In this document: in pieces, positions 27,798-37,335 of the stretch
Layout of the letters: the number at the start of each line of letters is the position of its first letter
How positions within the stretch are numbered: the first letter of the stretch is position 1
NCBI RefSeq assembly: GCF_002973525.1
Contig: NZ_PVEN01000003.1
Location: 62,001-126,000 of the forward strand
DNA from: Paraburkholderia sp. BL21I4N1
GTDB taxonomy: Bacteria > Pseudomonadota > Gammaproteobacteria > Burkholderiales > Burkholderiaceae
Reading direction: 5' to 3'
Length of the DNA: 64,000 bases
Notes under the pieces: generated by a model
Seen by the model: only the letters and a program-made list of their open reading frames with translations
The model's database searches: none
Told to the model about the DNA's origin: nothing
Program-made: the position numbers and the translations under genes

Positions 27798-27851
27798 CTA
27801 TCGAATAGATAAAATTAATCAAACACGTTAATTCGATAGCATTGTTATAGT
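27798..27851 (+). promoter_or_regulatory. Palindromic promoter region upstream of the small gene and katA
   Basis: Perfect 9-bp inverted repeat CTATCGAAT (27798-27806) and ATTCGATAG (27831-27839) in AT-rich DNA, followed by a TATAGT -10-like hexamer at 27846-27851 with no good -35. The arms contain ATAG and CTAT elements that make up OxyR sites, though the spacing does not fit the full consensus. The weak -35 and the neighbouring oxyR are in keeping with an activated promoter. Confidence 0.5.
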
Positions 27852-27895
27852 TTCCTCCATGGATCGCCCGATCCCACAAGACGCCGGAGGAAAGC

Positions 27896-28036
27896 ATGTC
27901 GCCATCGAACCCGCAGCAAGACTCAACCCTTACCGCTCAATCGGCTGACGCCGCCGTTAGCAGCTTTGCCGCATCGGTGCAAAGCTTTCGGACCGTTGCG
28001 ATGTCCCTGCTGGTCGATCGCGCGCTGTCCGCCTGA
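27896..28036 (+). CDS. Small protein (46 aa) between oxyR and katA
   Basis: ATG at 27896 is preceded by GGAGG (27886-27890) at ideal spacing, about 45 bases after the TATAGT box, and the frame runs 46 codons to TGA at 28034-28036. The product is Ser/Ala/Gln-rich (MSPSNPQQDSTLTAQSADAA, then SFAASVQSFRTVAMSLLVDR) with a short amphipathic C-terminal helix and no signal peptide. katA follows 78 bases later with its own AGGAG, so the two are probably co-transcribed. No family is recognised. Either a real small stress protein or a leader peptide; the ribosome site makes translation likely. Confidence 0.6.
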   Translation: MSPSNPQQDSTLTAQSADAAVSSFAASVQSFRTVAMSLLVDRALSA

Positions 28037-28114
28037 CGCATCGCTTTTCCGGCATTCGTGTGCCGCGCCTCTCCCCCAAATTCAGTTTCGATAAAAGCTC
28101 AACAGGAGTCACGC

Positions 28115-29569
28115 ATGTCCGAACGTAAGCTCACCAACGCCGCCGGCGCCCCCATTGCCGACAACCAGAATTCGATGACCGCCGGCGCGCGCGGCCCGGT
28201 CGTGCTGCAAGACGTCTGGCTGCTCGAAAAGCTCGCTCACTTCGACCGCGAAGTGATCCCGGAGCGCCGCGTTCATGCCAAAGGTTCGGGCGCATTCGGC
28301 ACGCTGAAAGTGACGCACGACATCTCCCGCTTTACGAAGGCCAAGGTATTCGCCGAAGTCGGCAAGGACACGCCGCTGTTCATGCGCTTTTCGACGGTGG
28401 CCGGCGAACGCGGCGCGGCCGATGCGGAACGCGACGTGCGCGGTTTCTCGATCAAGTTCTACACCGAAGAAGGCAACTGGGATGTGGTCGGCAACAACAC
28501 GCCGGTGTTTTTCATTCGCGATCCGCTGAAGTTTCCGGACTTCATCCACACGCAAAAACGCGATCCGTACACCAACATGCGCAGCAATGTCGCCGCCTGG
28601 GACTTCTGGTCGCGTCATCCGGAGTCGCTGCATCAGGTGACGATTCTGATGAGCGATCGTGGCCTTCCGCAAAACTTCCGGACCATGCACGGTTTCGGTT
28701 CGCACACGTACTCGTTCATCAACGCGAACAACGAGCGTTTCTGGGTGAAGTTCCATTTCAAGTCGCAGCAAGGCGTTGAAAATTTCACCGATGCCGAAGC
28801 GGCGCAAGTGGTGGCGCAAGACCGTGAAAGCGCGCAACGCGATCTGATCGGCAACATCGACGCGGGCAATTTCCCGACGTGGCGTTTCGCGATTCAGGTG
28901 ATGCCGGAAGCGGAAGCCGCCACGTACCGCTTCAATCCGTTCGACGTCACGAAGGTGTGGTCGCAGAAGGACTATCCGTTGATCGACGTCGGTACGATCG
29001 AGTTGAACCGCAACGCCGCCAACTATTTCGCGGACGTTGAGCAGGCGGCGTTCACGCCGGCTAACGTGGTGCCGGGCATCGGCTTTTCGCCGGATCGTCT
29101 GTTGCAGGGCCGGTTGTTCTCGTACGGCGACACGCAGCGCTATCGCCTCGGGATCAATCACCATCAGATTCCGGTGAACGCGTCGCGCGTGCCGAGCCCG
29201 CATTCGTTCCATCGCGACGGCGCGATGCGTACGGACGGCAACCTCGGCGGCAACGTGAATTACGAGCCGAACCGTTTCGGCGACTTCGCGCAAGACGTGA
29301 ATGCAGCGGAGCCGCCGCTCGCGGCCGGTGCGGTGGATCGCTATGATCATCGCCAGGACGGCGACTACTACACGCAGCCGGGCATGCTGTTTGCGCTGTT
29401 CGACGCGGCGCAGCGTCAGCGTCTGTTTGGCAACATCGCGCGTCATATCGACGGTGTGCCGCAGGAGATCGTCGCACGTCAGATCGAGCATTTCCGTCGG
29501 GCCGATCCGGCCTACGCGGAAGGCGTGATCGCCGCGCTGGCGGAACTCGCGGAAAGCCGCAGGAAGTAA
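28115..29569 (+). CDS. katA: Monofunctional haem catalase
   Basis: A 484-residue enzyme from the ATG at 28115, preceded by AGGAG. Small-subunit catalase. Catalytic His in [18 protein letters not shown] (around residue 54), distal Asn in [20 protein letters not shown], and haem-ligand Tyr in [20 protein letters not shown] (around residue 338). Also conserved: [20 protein letters not shown] and [20 protein letters not shown]. Converts hydrogen peroxide to water and oxygen in the cytoplasm. Position and promoter suggest OxyR control. The symbol katA is used for the small-subunit type; katB is an alternative name. Confidence 0.95.
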   Translation: MSERKLTNAAGAPIADNQNSMTAGARGPVVLQDVWLLEKLAHFDREVIPERRVHAKGSGAFGTLKVTHDISRFTKAKVFAEVGKDTPLFMRFSTVAGERGAADAERDVRGFSIKFYTEEGNWDVVGNNTPVFFIRDPLKFPDFIHTQKRDPYTNMRSNVAAWDFWSRHPESLHQVTILMSDRGLPQNFRTMHGFGSHTYSFINANNERFWVKFHFKSQQGVENFTDAEAAQVVAQDRESAQRDLIGNIDAGNFPTWRFAIQVMPEAEAATYRFNPFDVTKVWSQKDYPLIDVGTIELNRNAANYFADVEQAAFTPANVVPGIGFSPDRLLQGRLFSYGDTQRYRLGINHHQIPVNASRVPSPHSFHRDGAMRTDGNLGGNVNYEPNRFGDFAQDVNAAEPPLAAGAVDRYDHRQDGDYYTQPGMLFALFDAAQRQRLFGNIARHIDGVPQEIVARQIEHFRRADPAYAEGVIAALAELAESRRK

Positions 29570-29654
29570 CTGGGCAAGCAGGTTGAAGTGATGCAGCAAC
29601 GGCGGGGCACATGGGTGCCCTGTCGGTCACGATATGAAACGACGGAGCACGATC

Positions 29655-29831
29655 ATGATCCAGATGATGATGATGGCCACTATCGGTGGCTCGCCCGCCA
29701 CGCGCGGCGCGCAACGGCAACAGGCAGTGCAACAGGCGGCGATGCTGCGGCGGGCGCTGGGTTTTGCAATCGTCACGAGCGGATTCGCGGTGATCGTCGC
29801 GCAAGCGCTGCAACACGCGTCAGGCGGCTGA
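29655..29831 (+). CDS. Small hypothetical membrane protein (58 aa)
   Basis: ATG at 29655 has GGAG eight bases upstream (29643-29646); an earlier ATG at 29634 adds seven residues with no ribosome site. The product begins MIQMMMMATIGGSPATRGAQ, has a Gln/Arg/Ala-rich middle, and one hydrophobic C-terminal helix (LGFAIVTSGFAVIVAQALQ). It lies between katA and dps. A family is not recognised. One possibility is a small membrane protein of the peroxide response; chance coding cannot be excluded. Confidence 0.5.
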   Translation: MIQMMMMATIGGSPATRGAQRQQAVQQAAMLRRALGFAIVTSGFAVIVAQALQHASGG

Positions 29832-29993
29832 TCGCAGCGTGGCCGTGGGTGCGGCAGGCGACCACGCGTCACACGAACGCAGCGGTTTTCTACGCTAAAC
29901 TGTCGGGCGTTCGAAGTGCCGGGTTTGCCGGGTTAGCCATTGGCAAATCGTCACCATGCCGACCGGTTCGTATCACTCTTCAAAGGAGTCATC

Positions 29994-30482
29994 ATGGCCA
30001 AGAAAGAAGCCGTACAGCACGTCAATATCGGAATCACCGACAAGGATCGCAAGAAGATCGCCGAAGGCTTGTCGCGTTTGCTTGCCGACACCTACACGCT
30101 CTATCTGAAGACCCACAACTTCCACTGGAACGTGACGGGTCCGATGTTCAACACGCTGCATCTGATGTTCGAAACGCAGTACAACGAGCTCGCGCTGGCG
30201 GTCGATTCGATCGCTGAACGGATCCGTGCGCTGGGCGTGCATGCGCCGGGCAGCTACAAGGAATTCGCCAAGCTGTCGTCGATTCCGGAAGCGGACGGCG
30301 TGCCGGCCGCGGAAGAAATGATCCGCCAGTTGGTGGAAGGTCAGGAAGCCGTGGTGCGCACGGCGCGCGCGATTTTCCCGTCGACGGAAGCCGCGAACGA
30401 CGAGCCGACCGCCGACCTGTTGACGCAACGCATGCAAACGCACGAAAAGACCGCGTGGATGCTGCGTTCGATGCTGGCTTGA
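29994..30482 (+). CDS. dps: Dps-family DNA-binding ferritin-like protein
   Basis: A 162-residue protein from the ATG at 29994 with AAAGGAG upstream. The Dps dinuclear site is visible: [21 protein letters not shown], then [24 protein letters not shown]. These give the inter-subunit ferroxidase His, Asp and Glu. The Lys-rich N-terminus ([10 protein letters not shown]) could contact DNA. Dps dodecamers bind DNA and oxidise Fe(II) with peroxide, preventing Fenton damage. It completes the oxyR-katA-dps island. A strong terminator follows. Confidence 0.95.
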   Translation: MAKKEAVQHVNIGITDKDRKKIAEGLSRLLADTYTLYLKTHNFHWNVTGPMFNTLHLMFETQYNELALAVDSIAERIRALGVHAPGSYKEFAKLSSIPEADGVPAAEEMIRQLVEGQEAVVRTARAIFPSTEAANDEPTADLLTQRMQTHEKTAWMLRSMLA

Positions 30483-30502
30483 TGCCGTTCGCTGAAGCCG
30501 AA

Positions 30503-30540
30503 TAAAAACAAAGCCTCCCTGTGGGAGGCTTTGTTTTTTG
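30503..30540 (+). terminator. Intrinsic terminator after dps
   Basis: AAAACAAAGCCTCCC, loop TGT, GGGAGGCTTTGTTTTTT. A perfect long stem with a U-tract, about 20 bases after the dps stop. Confidence 0.95.
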
Positions 30541-30647
30541 CGGCGCCGGTTTTCGTTTCATTCAGTGGGCCGGCCCAGCTGGCAGCGGCCCGCGTTCCGC
30601 ATCCCGTAAAATAGCGGCACCGTTCTCGCCCCTCACCGAATCCACCC

Positions 30648-31511
30648 ATGTTCGCCCGACTCCCCCTGTTTCTGCGCCTCGTCCGGATGGACAAGCCGAT
30701 CGGCACGGTGCTGCTGCTGTGGCCGACGCTCAACGCGTTGTGGATCGCTTCGGACGGCCATCCGACGTGGCCGCTGCTGGTGATCTTCTGCGTCGGCACG
30801 CTGCTGATGCGCTCGGCCGGTTGCGCGATCAACGACTATGCCGACCGCGATTTCGATCGTCATGTGAAGCGCACCGAGAATCGTCCGGTCACGTCGGGCA
30901 AGATCAAAGCGTGGGAAGCGGTGGCCGTGGCAGCCGGGTTATCGCTGATCGCGTTCCTGCTGATTCTGCCGCTCAACGCGCTGACCAAGGAGCTTTCCGT
31001 GGCCGCGTTGTTCGTGGCCGGTTCGTATCCGTTCACCAAGCGTTTTCTGGCGATTCCGCAGGCGTATCTCGGCATTGCGTTCGGCTTCGGCATTCCGATG
31101 GCGTTCGCCGCCGTGCAGGGCCATGTGCCGATGCTGGCGTGGGTGATGCTGCTCGCCAACGTGTTCTGGTCGGTCGCGTACGACACCGAATACGCTATGG
31201 TCGATCGTGACGACGACATCAAGATCGGCATTCGGACTTCGGCGTTGACGTTCGGCCGCTTCGACGTGGCCGCGATCATGCTGTGCTACGCGGTGACGCT
31301 GGGGATTTACGTCGGCGTCGGCGTGCAATTGGGTTTCGGCTGGTTGTACTGGCTGGGCTGGGCGGCGGCCGTGGGCTGCGCGATCTATCACTACACGCTG
31401 ATTCGTCATCGCGAGCGGATGGCGTGCTTTGCGGCCTTCCGGCACAACAACTGGCTGGGCGGCGTGCTGTTTGTGGGCATTGCCGCGCACTACGCGCTGG
31501 CTTCGTTCTAG
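30648..31511 (+). CDS. ubiA: 4-hydroxybenzoate polyprenyltransferase
   Basis: A 287-residue, multi-helix inner-membrane enzyme. The two Asp-rich magnesium/pyrophosphate motifs are clear: [20 protein letters not shown] near residue 64 and [20 protein letters not shown] near residue 180. It attaches the polyprenyl chain to 4-hydroxybenzoate in ubiquinone synthesis (octaprenyl in this group). N-terminal [20 protein letters not shown] is typical. It stands alone. Confidence 0.96.
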   Translation: MFARLPLFLRLVRMDKPIGTVLLLWPTLNALWIASDGHPTWPLLVIFCVGTLLMRSAGCAINDYADRDFDRHVKRTENRPVTSGKIKAWEAVAVAAGLSLIAFLLILPLNALTKELSVAALFVAGSYPFTKRFLAIPQAYLGIAFGFGIPMAFAAVQGHVPMLAWVMLLANVFWSVAYDTEYAMVDRDDDIKIGIRTSALTFGRFDVAAIMLCYAVTLGIYVGVGVQLGFGWLYWLGWAAAVGCAIYHYTLIRHRERMACFAAFRHNNWLGGVLFVGIAAHYALASF

Positions 31512-31688
31512 CGGTTCGACGCGGGCTGCGCCAGCGCTTCTGGTGGCGTGTACAAAGCGCTACGGCGTCTACGCTGCGGCAGCTCAAACCGGCGCATCGC
31601 GCGTCGCAGTTCTAGCGTTGCCGACAGCGCCCCGATCTGAAGCGGAGCGCTGTCCCGCTATGACATCTTTCCCGACAATTCGCCGCGC

Positions 31689-32504
31689 TTACAGCTTGCC
31701 GAACTCGTCGCCCATTTCCTTGGCGCGCGCGTCGGCGGCGAGCACGCCGCGCACGATCGCATCCTTGATCCCGCTCGCGTCGAACGATGCCAGCGCCGCT
31801 GCCGTCGTGCCGCCTTTCGACGTCACCCGTTCGCGCAATACGCTCGGTGCTTCATCGGAATTCGCTGCCAGTTGCGCGGCGCCGGTGAAGGTGGCGACCG
31901 CCAGCGCGCGACCTTGCGCTTCGTCCATGCCGAGCTGACGCGCGGCTTCCTGCAGCGCCTCGATGAAATAGAACACATAGGCCGGCCCGCTGCCCGAGAT
32001 GGCCGTGACCGCGTCGATCCTCGCTTCGTCGTCGAACCAAACCGTTTCGCCGACCGCGCCCAGCACCTGCGATGCGAGCGCACGACCCGCTTCGTCGACG
32101 CTGCCGGTTGCGACCAGCCCGGTCACGCCCATGCCGATCAACGCGGGGGTATTCGGCATCACGCGCACGACCCGGGAATGGCCGTTAAGCCAGCGCGACA
32201 TGTCTTCCATACGAATCCCGGCGACGATGCTGACCACCAGTTGCGACGCGTTCAGATGCGGCGCCAGCCCTTCGGCGACGCTCTTCAGAATCTGCGGCTT
32301 CACGGCCAGCACGACGGCGTCGTACGCGGCGAGCGCGGCGTCGGCGGCGGCACCGGTCTTGATGCCGAATTGCTGCTCATTACGCTCGCGCGTCGCTTCG
32401 TTGGGATCGATCGCGTAGAGGTCGGCAGGCGCGACGCCACGTTTGATAAGACCGCCGATCAACGCGGCGGCCATATTGCCACCGCCGATAAAAGCAATTT
32501 TCAT
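31689..32504 (-). CDS. proC: Pyrroline-5-carboxylate reductase
   Basis: A 271-residue enzyme from the ATG at 32504 (MKIAFIGGGNMAAALIGGLI), beginning with the Rossmann Gly motif GGGNMA. Family motifs follow: VLAVKPQ, GIRMEDMSRWL, VVRVMPNTPALIGMGVTGLV, and the C-terminal dimer-domain SGSGPAYVFYFIEALQEAAR and LRERVTSKGGTTAAALASFD. Catalyses the last step of proline synthesis with NAD(P)H. It follows yggS by 57 bases, a very common gene pair. Confidence 0.97.
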   Translation of the reverse strand: MKIAFIGGGNMAAALIGGLIKRGVAPADLYAIDPNEATRERNEQQFGIKTGAAADAALAAYDAVVLAVKPQILKSVAEGLAPHLNASQLVVSIVAGIRMEDMSRWLNGHSRVVRVMPNTPALIGMGVTGLVATGSVDEAGRALASQVLGAVGETVWFDDEARIDAVTAISGSGPAYVFYFIEALQEAARQLGMDEAQGRALAVATFTGAAQLAANSDEAPSVLRERVTSKGGTTAAALASFDASGIKDAIVRGVLAADARAKEMGDEFGKL

Positions 32505-32561
32505 GATGTTTAGAGAGTAGTGCCGTGCAGTGCCCAGAGAATGCCTGAGGGCTCGCACGAG

Positions 32562-33260
32562 TCAGTTGGAGTAATCCCGTGCGCCGAAAATCGCGGTGCC
32601 GACGCGCACCATGGTCGCGCCTTCGAGCACGGCGGCTTCGAGGTCGCTCGACATGCCCATCGACAACGTATCGAGTTCGAGTCCGTCGTCGCGCAAACGC
32701 TCGAACAACTCGCGCAACTGGCGATGCGGCACGCGCTGATCGTCGATGCTGCCGGCCGGCTCCGGAATCGCCATCAGGCCGCGCAGATTCAGCTTCGGCA
32801 GCGCGGCGATCGCCTGCGCGACCTCGACCGCTTCGGCCACGCTCACGCCGCTCTTCGACACCTCGCCGCTGATATTCACCTGCAAACACACATTCAGCGG
32901 CGGCAGATTGTCGGGCCGCTGCTCCGACAGCCGCTGCGCGATTTTCAGCCGATCGACCGAATGCACCCAGTCGAACTGTTCGGCCACCGGCCGCGTCTTG
33001 TTGGATTGCAACGGCCCAATGAAATGCCATTCGAGCGACGCGCGCAGATCGGCGAGCGTCTCGATCTTGGTCAGCGATTCCTGCACATAGTTTTCACCGA
33101 ATGCGCGCTGGCCGGCGGCGTGCGCGGCGCGTACGTCTTCGGCGGGGAAGGTTTTGGAGACCGCGAGCAGCGTGATCGAACGCGGGTCGCGTTCGGCCAC
33201 GTGCGCGGCGGCGGCGATGCGCTGCTGCACCGCTTCGAGGTTGTGAATCAGATCGGGCAT
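32562..33260 (-). CDS. yggS: PLP homeostasis protein YggS
   Basis: A 232-residue, alanine-racemase-fold protein that binds pyridoxal phosphate and keeps PLP and amino-acid pools balanced. The PLP lysine lies in ITLLAVSKTFPAEDVRAAHA near residue 35. Other motifs: FGENYVQESLTKIETL, WHFIGPLQSNKTRPVAEQFD, VNISGEVSKSGVSVAEAVEV, LSMGMSSDLEAAVLEGATMV and RVGTAIFGARDY. It starts 36 bases after glcF and precedes proC. Confidence 0.96.
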   Translation of the reverse strand: MPDLIHNLEAVQQRIAAAAHVAERDPRSITLLAVSKTFPAEDVRAAHAAGQRAFGENYVQESLTKIETLADLRASLEWHFIGPLQSNKTRPVAEQFDWVHSVDRLKIAQRLSEQRPDNLPPLNVCLQVNISGEVSKSGVSVAEAVEVAQAIAALPKLNLRGLMAIPEPAGSIDDQRVPHRQLRELFERLRDDGLELDTLSMGMSSDLEAAVLEGATMVRVGTAIFGARDYSN

Positions 33261-33296
33261 GGCACGTAAGCTGAAACCGTAAAGGCGATGTCCCGA

Positions 33297-34523
33297 TTAT
33301 ACGGACAGCATGTGCTCGACCAATTCGATCCAGTGCGCGACCGGCGTCTGCGTGCCGCTCTGCAGATGCGCAATGCAGCCGACGTTCGCCGACACGATCA
33401 CCTGCGGCTCCTGTGCTTGCAGCCGTTCGAGCTTCTGATCGCGCAACGCATACGAGAGCTTGGGTTGCGTCAGCGAGTAGGTGCCGGCGGAACCGCAGCA
33501 GAGGTGACTGTCGGCGGGCAGCCGCACTTCCACGCCGAGCGCCGCCAGCACATGTTCGACCCGGCCGCGCACCTGCTGACCGTGCTGCAACGTGCAAGGC
33601 GGATGAAACGCCACCGTATGGACCGCGCGGCGGCGCGTGACGGCGACCAGCGCTTCCTCGAACTCCGGCAAAATTTCCGCGATGTCGCGCGTCAACGCGA
33701 CGATCCGCGCCGCCTTCTCCGCATACGCCGGATCGTCGCGCAGCAGATGCGCGTATTCCTTGACCGTCGCGCCGCAGCCGGACGCATTCATCACGATCGC
33801 CTCCACGCCCTGTTCGACGTACGGCCACCAGGCGTCGATGTTGGCGCGCAGATCGTCGAGCGCTTCGTCGTTGTAGCCCAGATGCAGGCGAATCGCGCCG
33901 CAGCAGCCGGCGTCCGGCGCGATCAGCGTTTCCACGCCGAGCGCGTCCAGCACGCGGGCGGTGGCGATGTTCACGTTCGGCATCATCGACGGTTGCACGC
34001 AGCCCGCCAGCATCAGCATCTTGCGCTCGTGTTTCGCTGTCGGCCATTCGAGCGGACGCTGCCGCGCGGGCACCTTGTCACGTAGTTTTTTCGGCAAGAG
34101 CGCGCGGAAGTGCTGGCCGATCCGCATGGTCGGCGTGAACAGCGCGCTGTTCGGCACGAAGCTCGCGAGCAACCGGCGCACCAGCCGCTGACCGGCCGGG
34201 CGCGTGACTTTTTCCTCGGTGATCTTGCGGCCGATTTCCACCAGCCGGCCATATTGCACGCCGGACGGGCAGGTCGTTTCGCAATTACGGCAGGTCAGGC
34301 AGCGGTCCAGGTGAACCTGGGTGCTGCGCGTGACCGGCGCGCCTTCCACCATCTGCTTGATCAGATAGATACGCCCGCGCGGGCCGTCGAGTTCGTCGCC
34401 GAGAATCTGATAGGTGGGGCAGGTGGCCGTGCAGAAACCGCAGTGCACGCAATTGCGCAGAATAGCGTCGGCTTCGTCGCCATCGGGCGTATTGCGAATG
34501 AAGTCCGCGAGGTTGGTTTGCAT
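33297..34523 (-). CDS. glcF: Glycolate oxidase iron-sulfur subunit GlcF
   Basis: A 408-residue protein from the ATG at 34523 (MQTNLADFIRNTPDGDEADA). Two [4Fe-4S] cluster motifs: CVHCGFCTATCPTYQ (around residue 25) and CLTCRNCETTCPSG (around residue 75). Two CCG domains carry GCCGAIRLHLGYN and CCGSAGTYSLTQPKL. With GlcD and GlcE it oxidises glycolate (or D-lactate) to glyoxylate and passes electrons to the respiratory chain. It begins 8 bases after glcE. Confidence 0.96.
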   Translation of the reverse strand: MQTNLADFIRNTPDGDEADAILRNCVHCGFCTATCPTYQILGDELDGPRGRIYLIKQMVEGAPVTRSTQVHLDRCLTCRNCETTCPSGVQYGRLVEIGRKITEEKVTRPAGQRLVRRLLASFVPNSALFTPTMRIGQHFRALLPKKLRDKVPARQRPLEWPTAKHERKMLMLAGCVQPSMMPNVNIATARVLDALGVETLIAPDAGCCGAIRLHLGYNDEALDDLRANIDAWWPYVEQGVEAIVMNASGCGATVKEYAHLLRDDPAYAEKAARIVALTRDIAEILPEFEEALVAVTRRRAVHTVAFHPPCTLQHGQQVRGRVEHVLAALGVEVRLPADSHLCCGSAGTYSLTQPKLSYALRDQKLERLQAQEPQVIVSANVGCIAHLQSGTQTPVAHWIELVEHMLSV

Positions 34524-34531
34524 CGCGTCGC

Positions 34532-35620
34532 TCAGAAGTCGGGGTAGAGACGGCCGCGATTGAAGATGCGGGCCGGGTCGAAGGCGGTTTTCAGGCCGCG
34601 ATGGATTTTCATCAGCGGAGTGGGCAGCGGCGTGAAGACTCCGGCGCCGCGGTCGTAACCGTGGCCGGAGCGGAAAATCGTGGCGTGGCCGCCGGCCTGT
34701 TTCGCGCTGATACGCACGGTTTGCGCGTCGGTGTCGGTGATCCACCAGCGCTGGCCGCCGCCCCATTCCATCAGTTGCGCGCCGGGTAATTGCAACGGCT
34801 CGGTGATCGACGGCAAGGCCAGACGCCACAGCGCGGCTTTCGGTGGAATGGCCGCGAAGAACGAGTCGGTTTGCTCGCGCAGGCCGGCCCAGAAGCGTTC
34901 CGCTTCCACCGCGTCGACGACTTCGCCGCCGAGCGCCGTGCGCGCCGCCTTGACCGCGGATTCCGCGCCGGCCAGGCGCACGGCAAGCGTGCCGTGACGC
35001 CATGCGCTCGCGGTGATCGGCAACGGCCGGCCGCCCCATTCATTGAGCTTGCGGACCGCGTCGGTGCCGTTCATGTCGAACTTGAGGGTGGTTTCGGCTT
35101 GCGGCAGCGGCAGGACCTTGATAGACAGTTCGAGGATCAGGCCGAGCGTGCCGAGCGAGCCCGCCATCAGGCGCGAGACGTCGTAACCGGCCACGTTCTT
35201 CACGACCTGACCGCCGAAGTGCAATGTCTGCCCCTGGCCGTTCATGATGACGGCACCCAGCACGAAGTCACGCGCCGCGCCTGCCGCGGGACGGCGCGGC
35301 CCGGCGATGCCGGCGGCGATACAGCCACCAAAAGTGGCTTGCGGCCCGAAATGCGGTGGCTCGAAGGCGAGCATCTGGTGATGTTCGGCGAGCGCGGCTT
35401 CGATCTCCAGCAAGGGCGTGCCCGCGCGCGCGGTGATGACGAGCTCCGCTGGATCGTAAGCAATGATGCCGCGATAAGCGCGCGTATCGAGGATGTCACC
35501 TTCCAGCGCCTGGCCGTACCAGTCTTTGGTGCCGCCGCCACGGACGCGCAACGCGCGTCCCTCGGCGCTGGCGGAACGCACGCGTTCCGACCATACGGCG
35601 ACGATGTCGTCCTCTTCCAT
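34532..35620 (-). CDS. glcE: Glycolate oxidase FAD-binding subunit GlcE
   Basis: A 362-residue FAD-linked (PCMH-type) protein. The FAD-binding strand VRGGGTKDWYGQ lies near the start, with LLEIEAALAEHHQMLAFEPP, FGGCIAAGIAGPRRP and VVKNVAGYDVSRLMAGSLG, all GlcE landmarks. It is shorter than GlcD and lacks its C-terminal oxidase domain. Between glcD and glcF in the operon. Confidence 0.95.
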   Translation of the reverse strand: MEEDDIVAVWSERVRSASAEGRALRVRGGGTKDWYGQALEGDILDTRAYRGIIAYDPAELVITARAGTPLLEIEAALAEHHQMLAFEPPHFGPQATFGGCIAAGIAGPRRPAAGAARDFVLGAVIMNGQGQTLHFGGQVVKNVAGYDVSRLMAGSLGTLGLILELSIKVLPLPQAETTLKFDMNGTDAVRKLNEWGGRPLPITASAWRHGTLAVRLAGAESAVKAARTALGGEVVDAVEAERFWAGLREQTDSFFAAIPPKAALWRLALPSITEPLQLPGAQLMEWGGGQRWWITDTDAQTVRISAKQAGGHATIFRSGHGYDRGAGVFTPLPTPLMKIHRGLKTAFDPARIFNRGRLYPDF

Positions 35621-35793
35621 GGTGTCCTGCTTCGTTGTGTTTCGATCGATTGTACCGGGCGGGGGCTCGCTGGCAACCAGGAGCGGACCCGCATCGGGTA
35701 ATCAGGGTAGTGGGGCGGAAAGCACCGCCGCAGCAGGCTTATGCGCGGCGCTTGTCGGGGATGCCGGGTGTCACGCCGCGTGTTATGCAGGCG

Positions 35794-37287
35794 TTAGAAA
35801 CGCGGCAGATCCGGGTGGGGCAGCAAACCGCCCCGCACATGCATCTTGCCGTATTCCGCACAGCGCGCCCGGGTGGGAATGCCTTTGTCGGGGTTGAGCA
35901 GGCCGGGCGCGTCGAAGGCCCGTTTGACCGCGTGGAACGTGTCGCGCTCCTCGGGCGAGAACTGCACGCACATCGAATTGATCTTCTCGATGCCGACGCC
36001 ATGCTCGCCGGTCACGGTGCCACCCAGTTCGACGCAGGCTTCGAGGATGTCGCAACCAAACGCCTCGGCCCGGTGCCACTCGTCCTGATCGTTGCCGTTG
36101 AACAGGATCAGCGGATGCATATTGCCGTCGCCGGCATGGAACACGTTGATGCAGCGCAGCCCGTATTTCTTCTCCATTTCTTCGATACGTGCCAGCAGCG
36201 GCCCGATACTACGGCGCGGCACGGTGCCGTCCATGCAGTAGTAGTCGGGTGAAATGCGGCCCGCCGCGGGAAACGCGTTCTTGCGCCCGGACCAGAAACG
36301 CAGCCGTTCGCTCTCCGAGCGCGAAATCTGGATGCGGGTGGCGCCTTGTTCACGCAGCACCGCCGTCATGCGGACGATTTCGTCGGCGACTTCTTCGGCC
36401 GTGCCGTCCGATTCGCACAGCAGGATCGCCGCCGCGTCGAGGTCGTAGCCCGCCTTGACGAATTCCTCGACCGCACGGGTGGCCGGCTTGTCCATCATCT
36501 CCAGGCCGGCCGGGATAATGCCCGCGGCAATGATGCCGGCAACCGCGTCGCCGCCTTTCACGACGTCGTCGAAACTGGCCATGATGACTTGGGCCAATTG
36601 CGGTTTCGGGATCAGCTTGACGGTGACTTCGGTGACGATCGCGAACATTCCCTCGCTGCCGATCAGCACCGCCAGCAGATCGAGGCCGGGGGCGTCCGGC
36701 GCGAGCGAACCGAATTCGACGATCTCGCCTTCCATGGTCACCGCGCGCACGCGCAGCACGTTATGCACGGTGAGGCCGTATTTGAGGCAGTGGACGCCGC
36801 CGGAATTCTCCGACACGTTCCCGCCGATCGTGCAGGCAATCTGCGACGACGGATCCGGCGCGTAGTACAAGCCGTACGGCGCGGCTGCTTCGGAAATGGA
36901 CAGATTGCGCACGCCCGGCTGCACGGTGGCGGTTCGCGCGTACGAATCGACTTCGACGATCTTCCTGAAGCGCGCGAGCGACACCACCACGCCGTGCCGG
37001 ATCGGCATTGCGCCGCCCGACAAACCGGTGCCCGCGCCGCGCGGCACGATCGGCACGTCGAGGCGATGGCAGATCTGCACGATGCGCTGCACCTGCGATT
37101 CCGTCTCCGGCAACGCGACCGCGAGCGGCAGACGCCGGTAGGCAGCGAGGCCGTCGCATTCGTAAGCGACGGTGTCTTCTTCCCGATACAGCAGGCAGTG
37201 CGTCGGTAATACGGCCATCAGCGCCTGCACGACTTCGCGCTGGCGCTGGGCGAGGACTTCTGCCGTCAGTTCAGCGGGTGCGTTCAT
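35794..37287 (-). CDS. glcD: Glycolate oxidase subunit GlcD
   Basis: A 497-residue flavoenzyme. FAD-binding domain: VPIVPRGAGTGLSGGAMPIR around residue 80, and GGNVSENSGGVHCLKYGLT. The C-terminal FAD-oxidase domain carries NVFHAGDGNMHPLILF and GGTVTGEHGVGIEKINSMCV. This is the catalytic subunit for glycolate. It starts 48 bases after the stop of a GlcD-like paralogue and precedes glcE by 173 bases. Confidence 0.95.
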   Translation of the reverse strand: MNAPAELTAEVLAQRQREVVQALMAVLPTHCLLYREEDTVAYECDGLAAYRRLPLAVALPETESQVQRIVQICHRLDVPIVPRGAGTGLSGGAMPIRHGVVVSLARFRKIVEVDSYARTATVQPGVRNLSISEAAAPYGLYYAPDPSSQIACTIGGNVSENSGGVHCLKYGLTVHNVLRVRAVTMEGEIVEFGSLAPDAPGLDLLAVLIGSEGMFAIVTEVTVKLIPKPQLAQVIMASFDDVVKGGDAVAGIIAAGIIPAGLEMMDKPATRAVEEFVKAGYDLDAAAILLCESDGTAEEVADEIVRMTAVLREQGATRIQISRSESERLRFWSGRKNAFPAAGRISPDYYCMDGTVPRRSIGPLLARIEEMEKKYGLRCINVFHAGDGNMHPLILFNGNDQDEWHRAEAFGCDILEACVELGGTVTGEHGVGIEKINSMCVQFSPEERDTFHAVKRAFDAPGLLNPDKGIPTRARCAEYGKMHVRGGLLPHPDLPRF

Positions 37288-37335
37288 GTGACTTGTCTCC
37301 TCGTGCGTCTCGCGGCGATAAATGCCGCTAACCCG

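Noticed and set aside
27804..27842. A full tandem OxyR site of the GATAGGTnnAACCTATC-N5-GATAGGTnnAACCTATC form before katA
   Set aside because: The first 17-mer matches only about 10 of 15 positions and the second at the 22-base offset fails; only the palindrome itself was kept.
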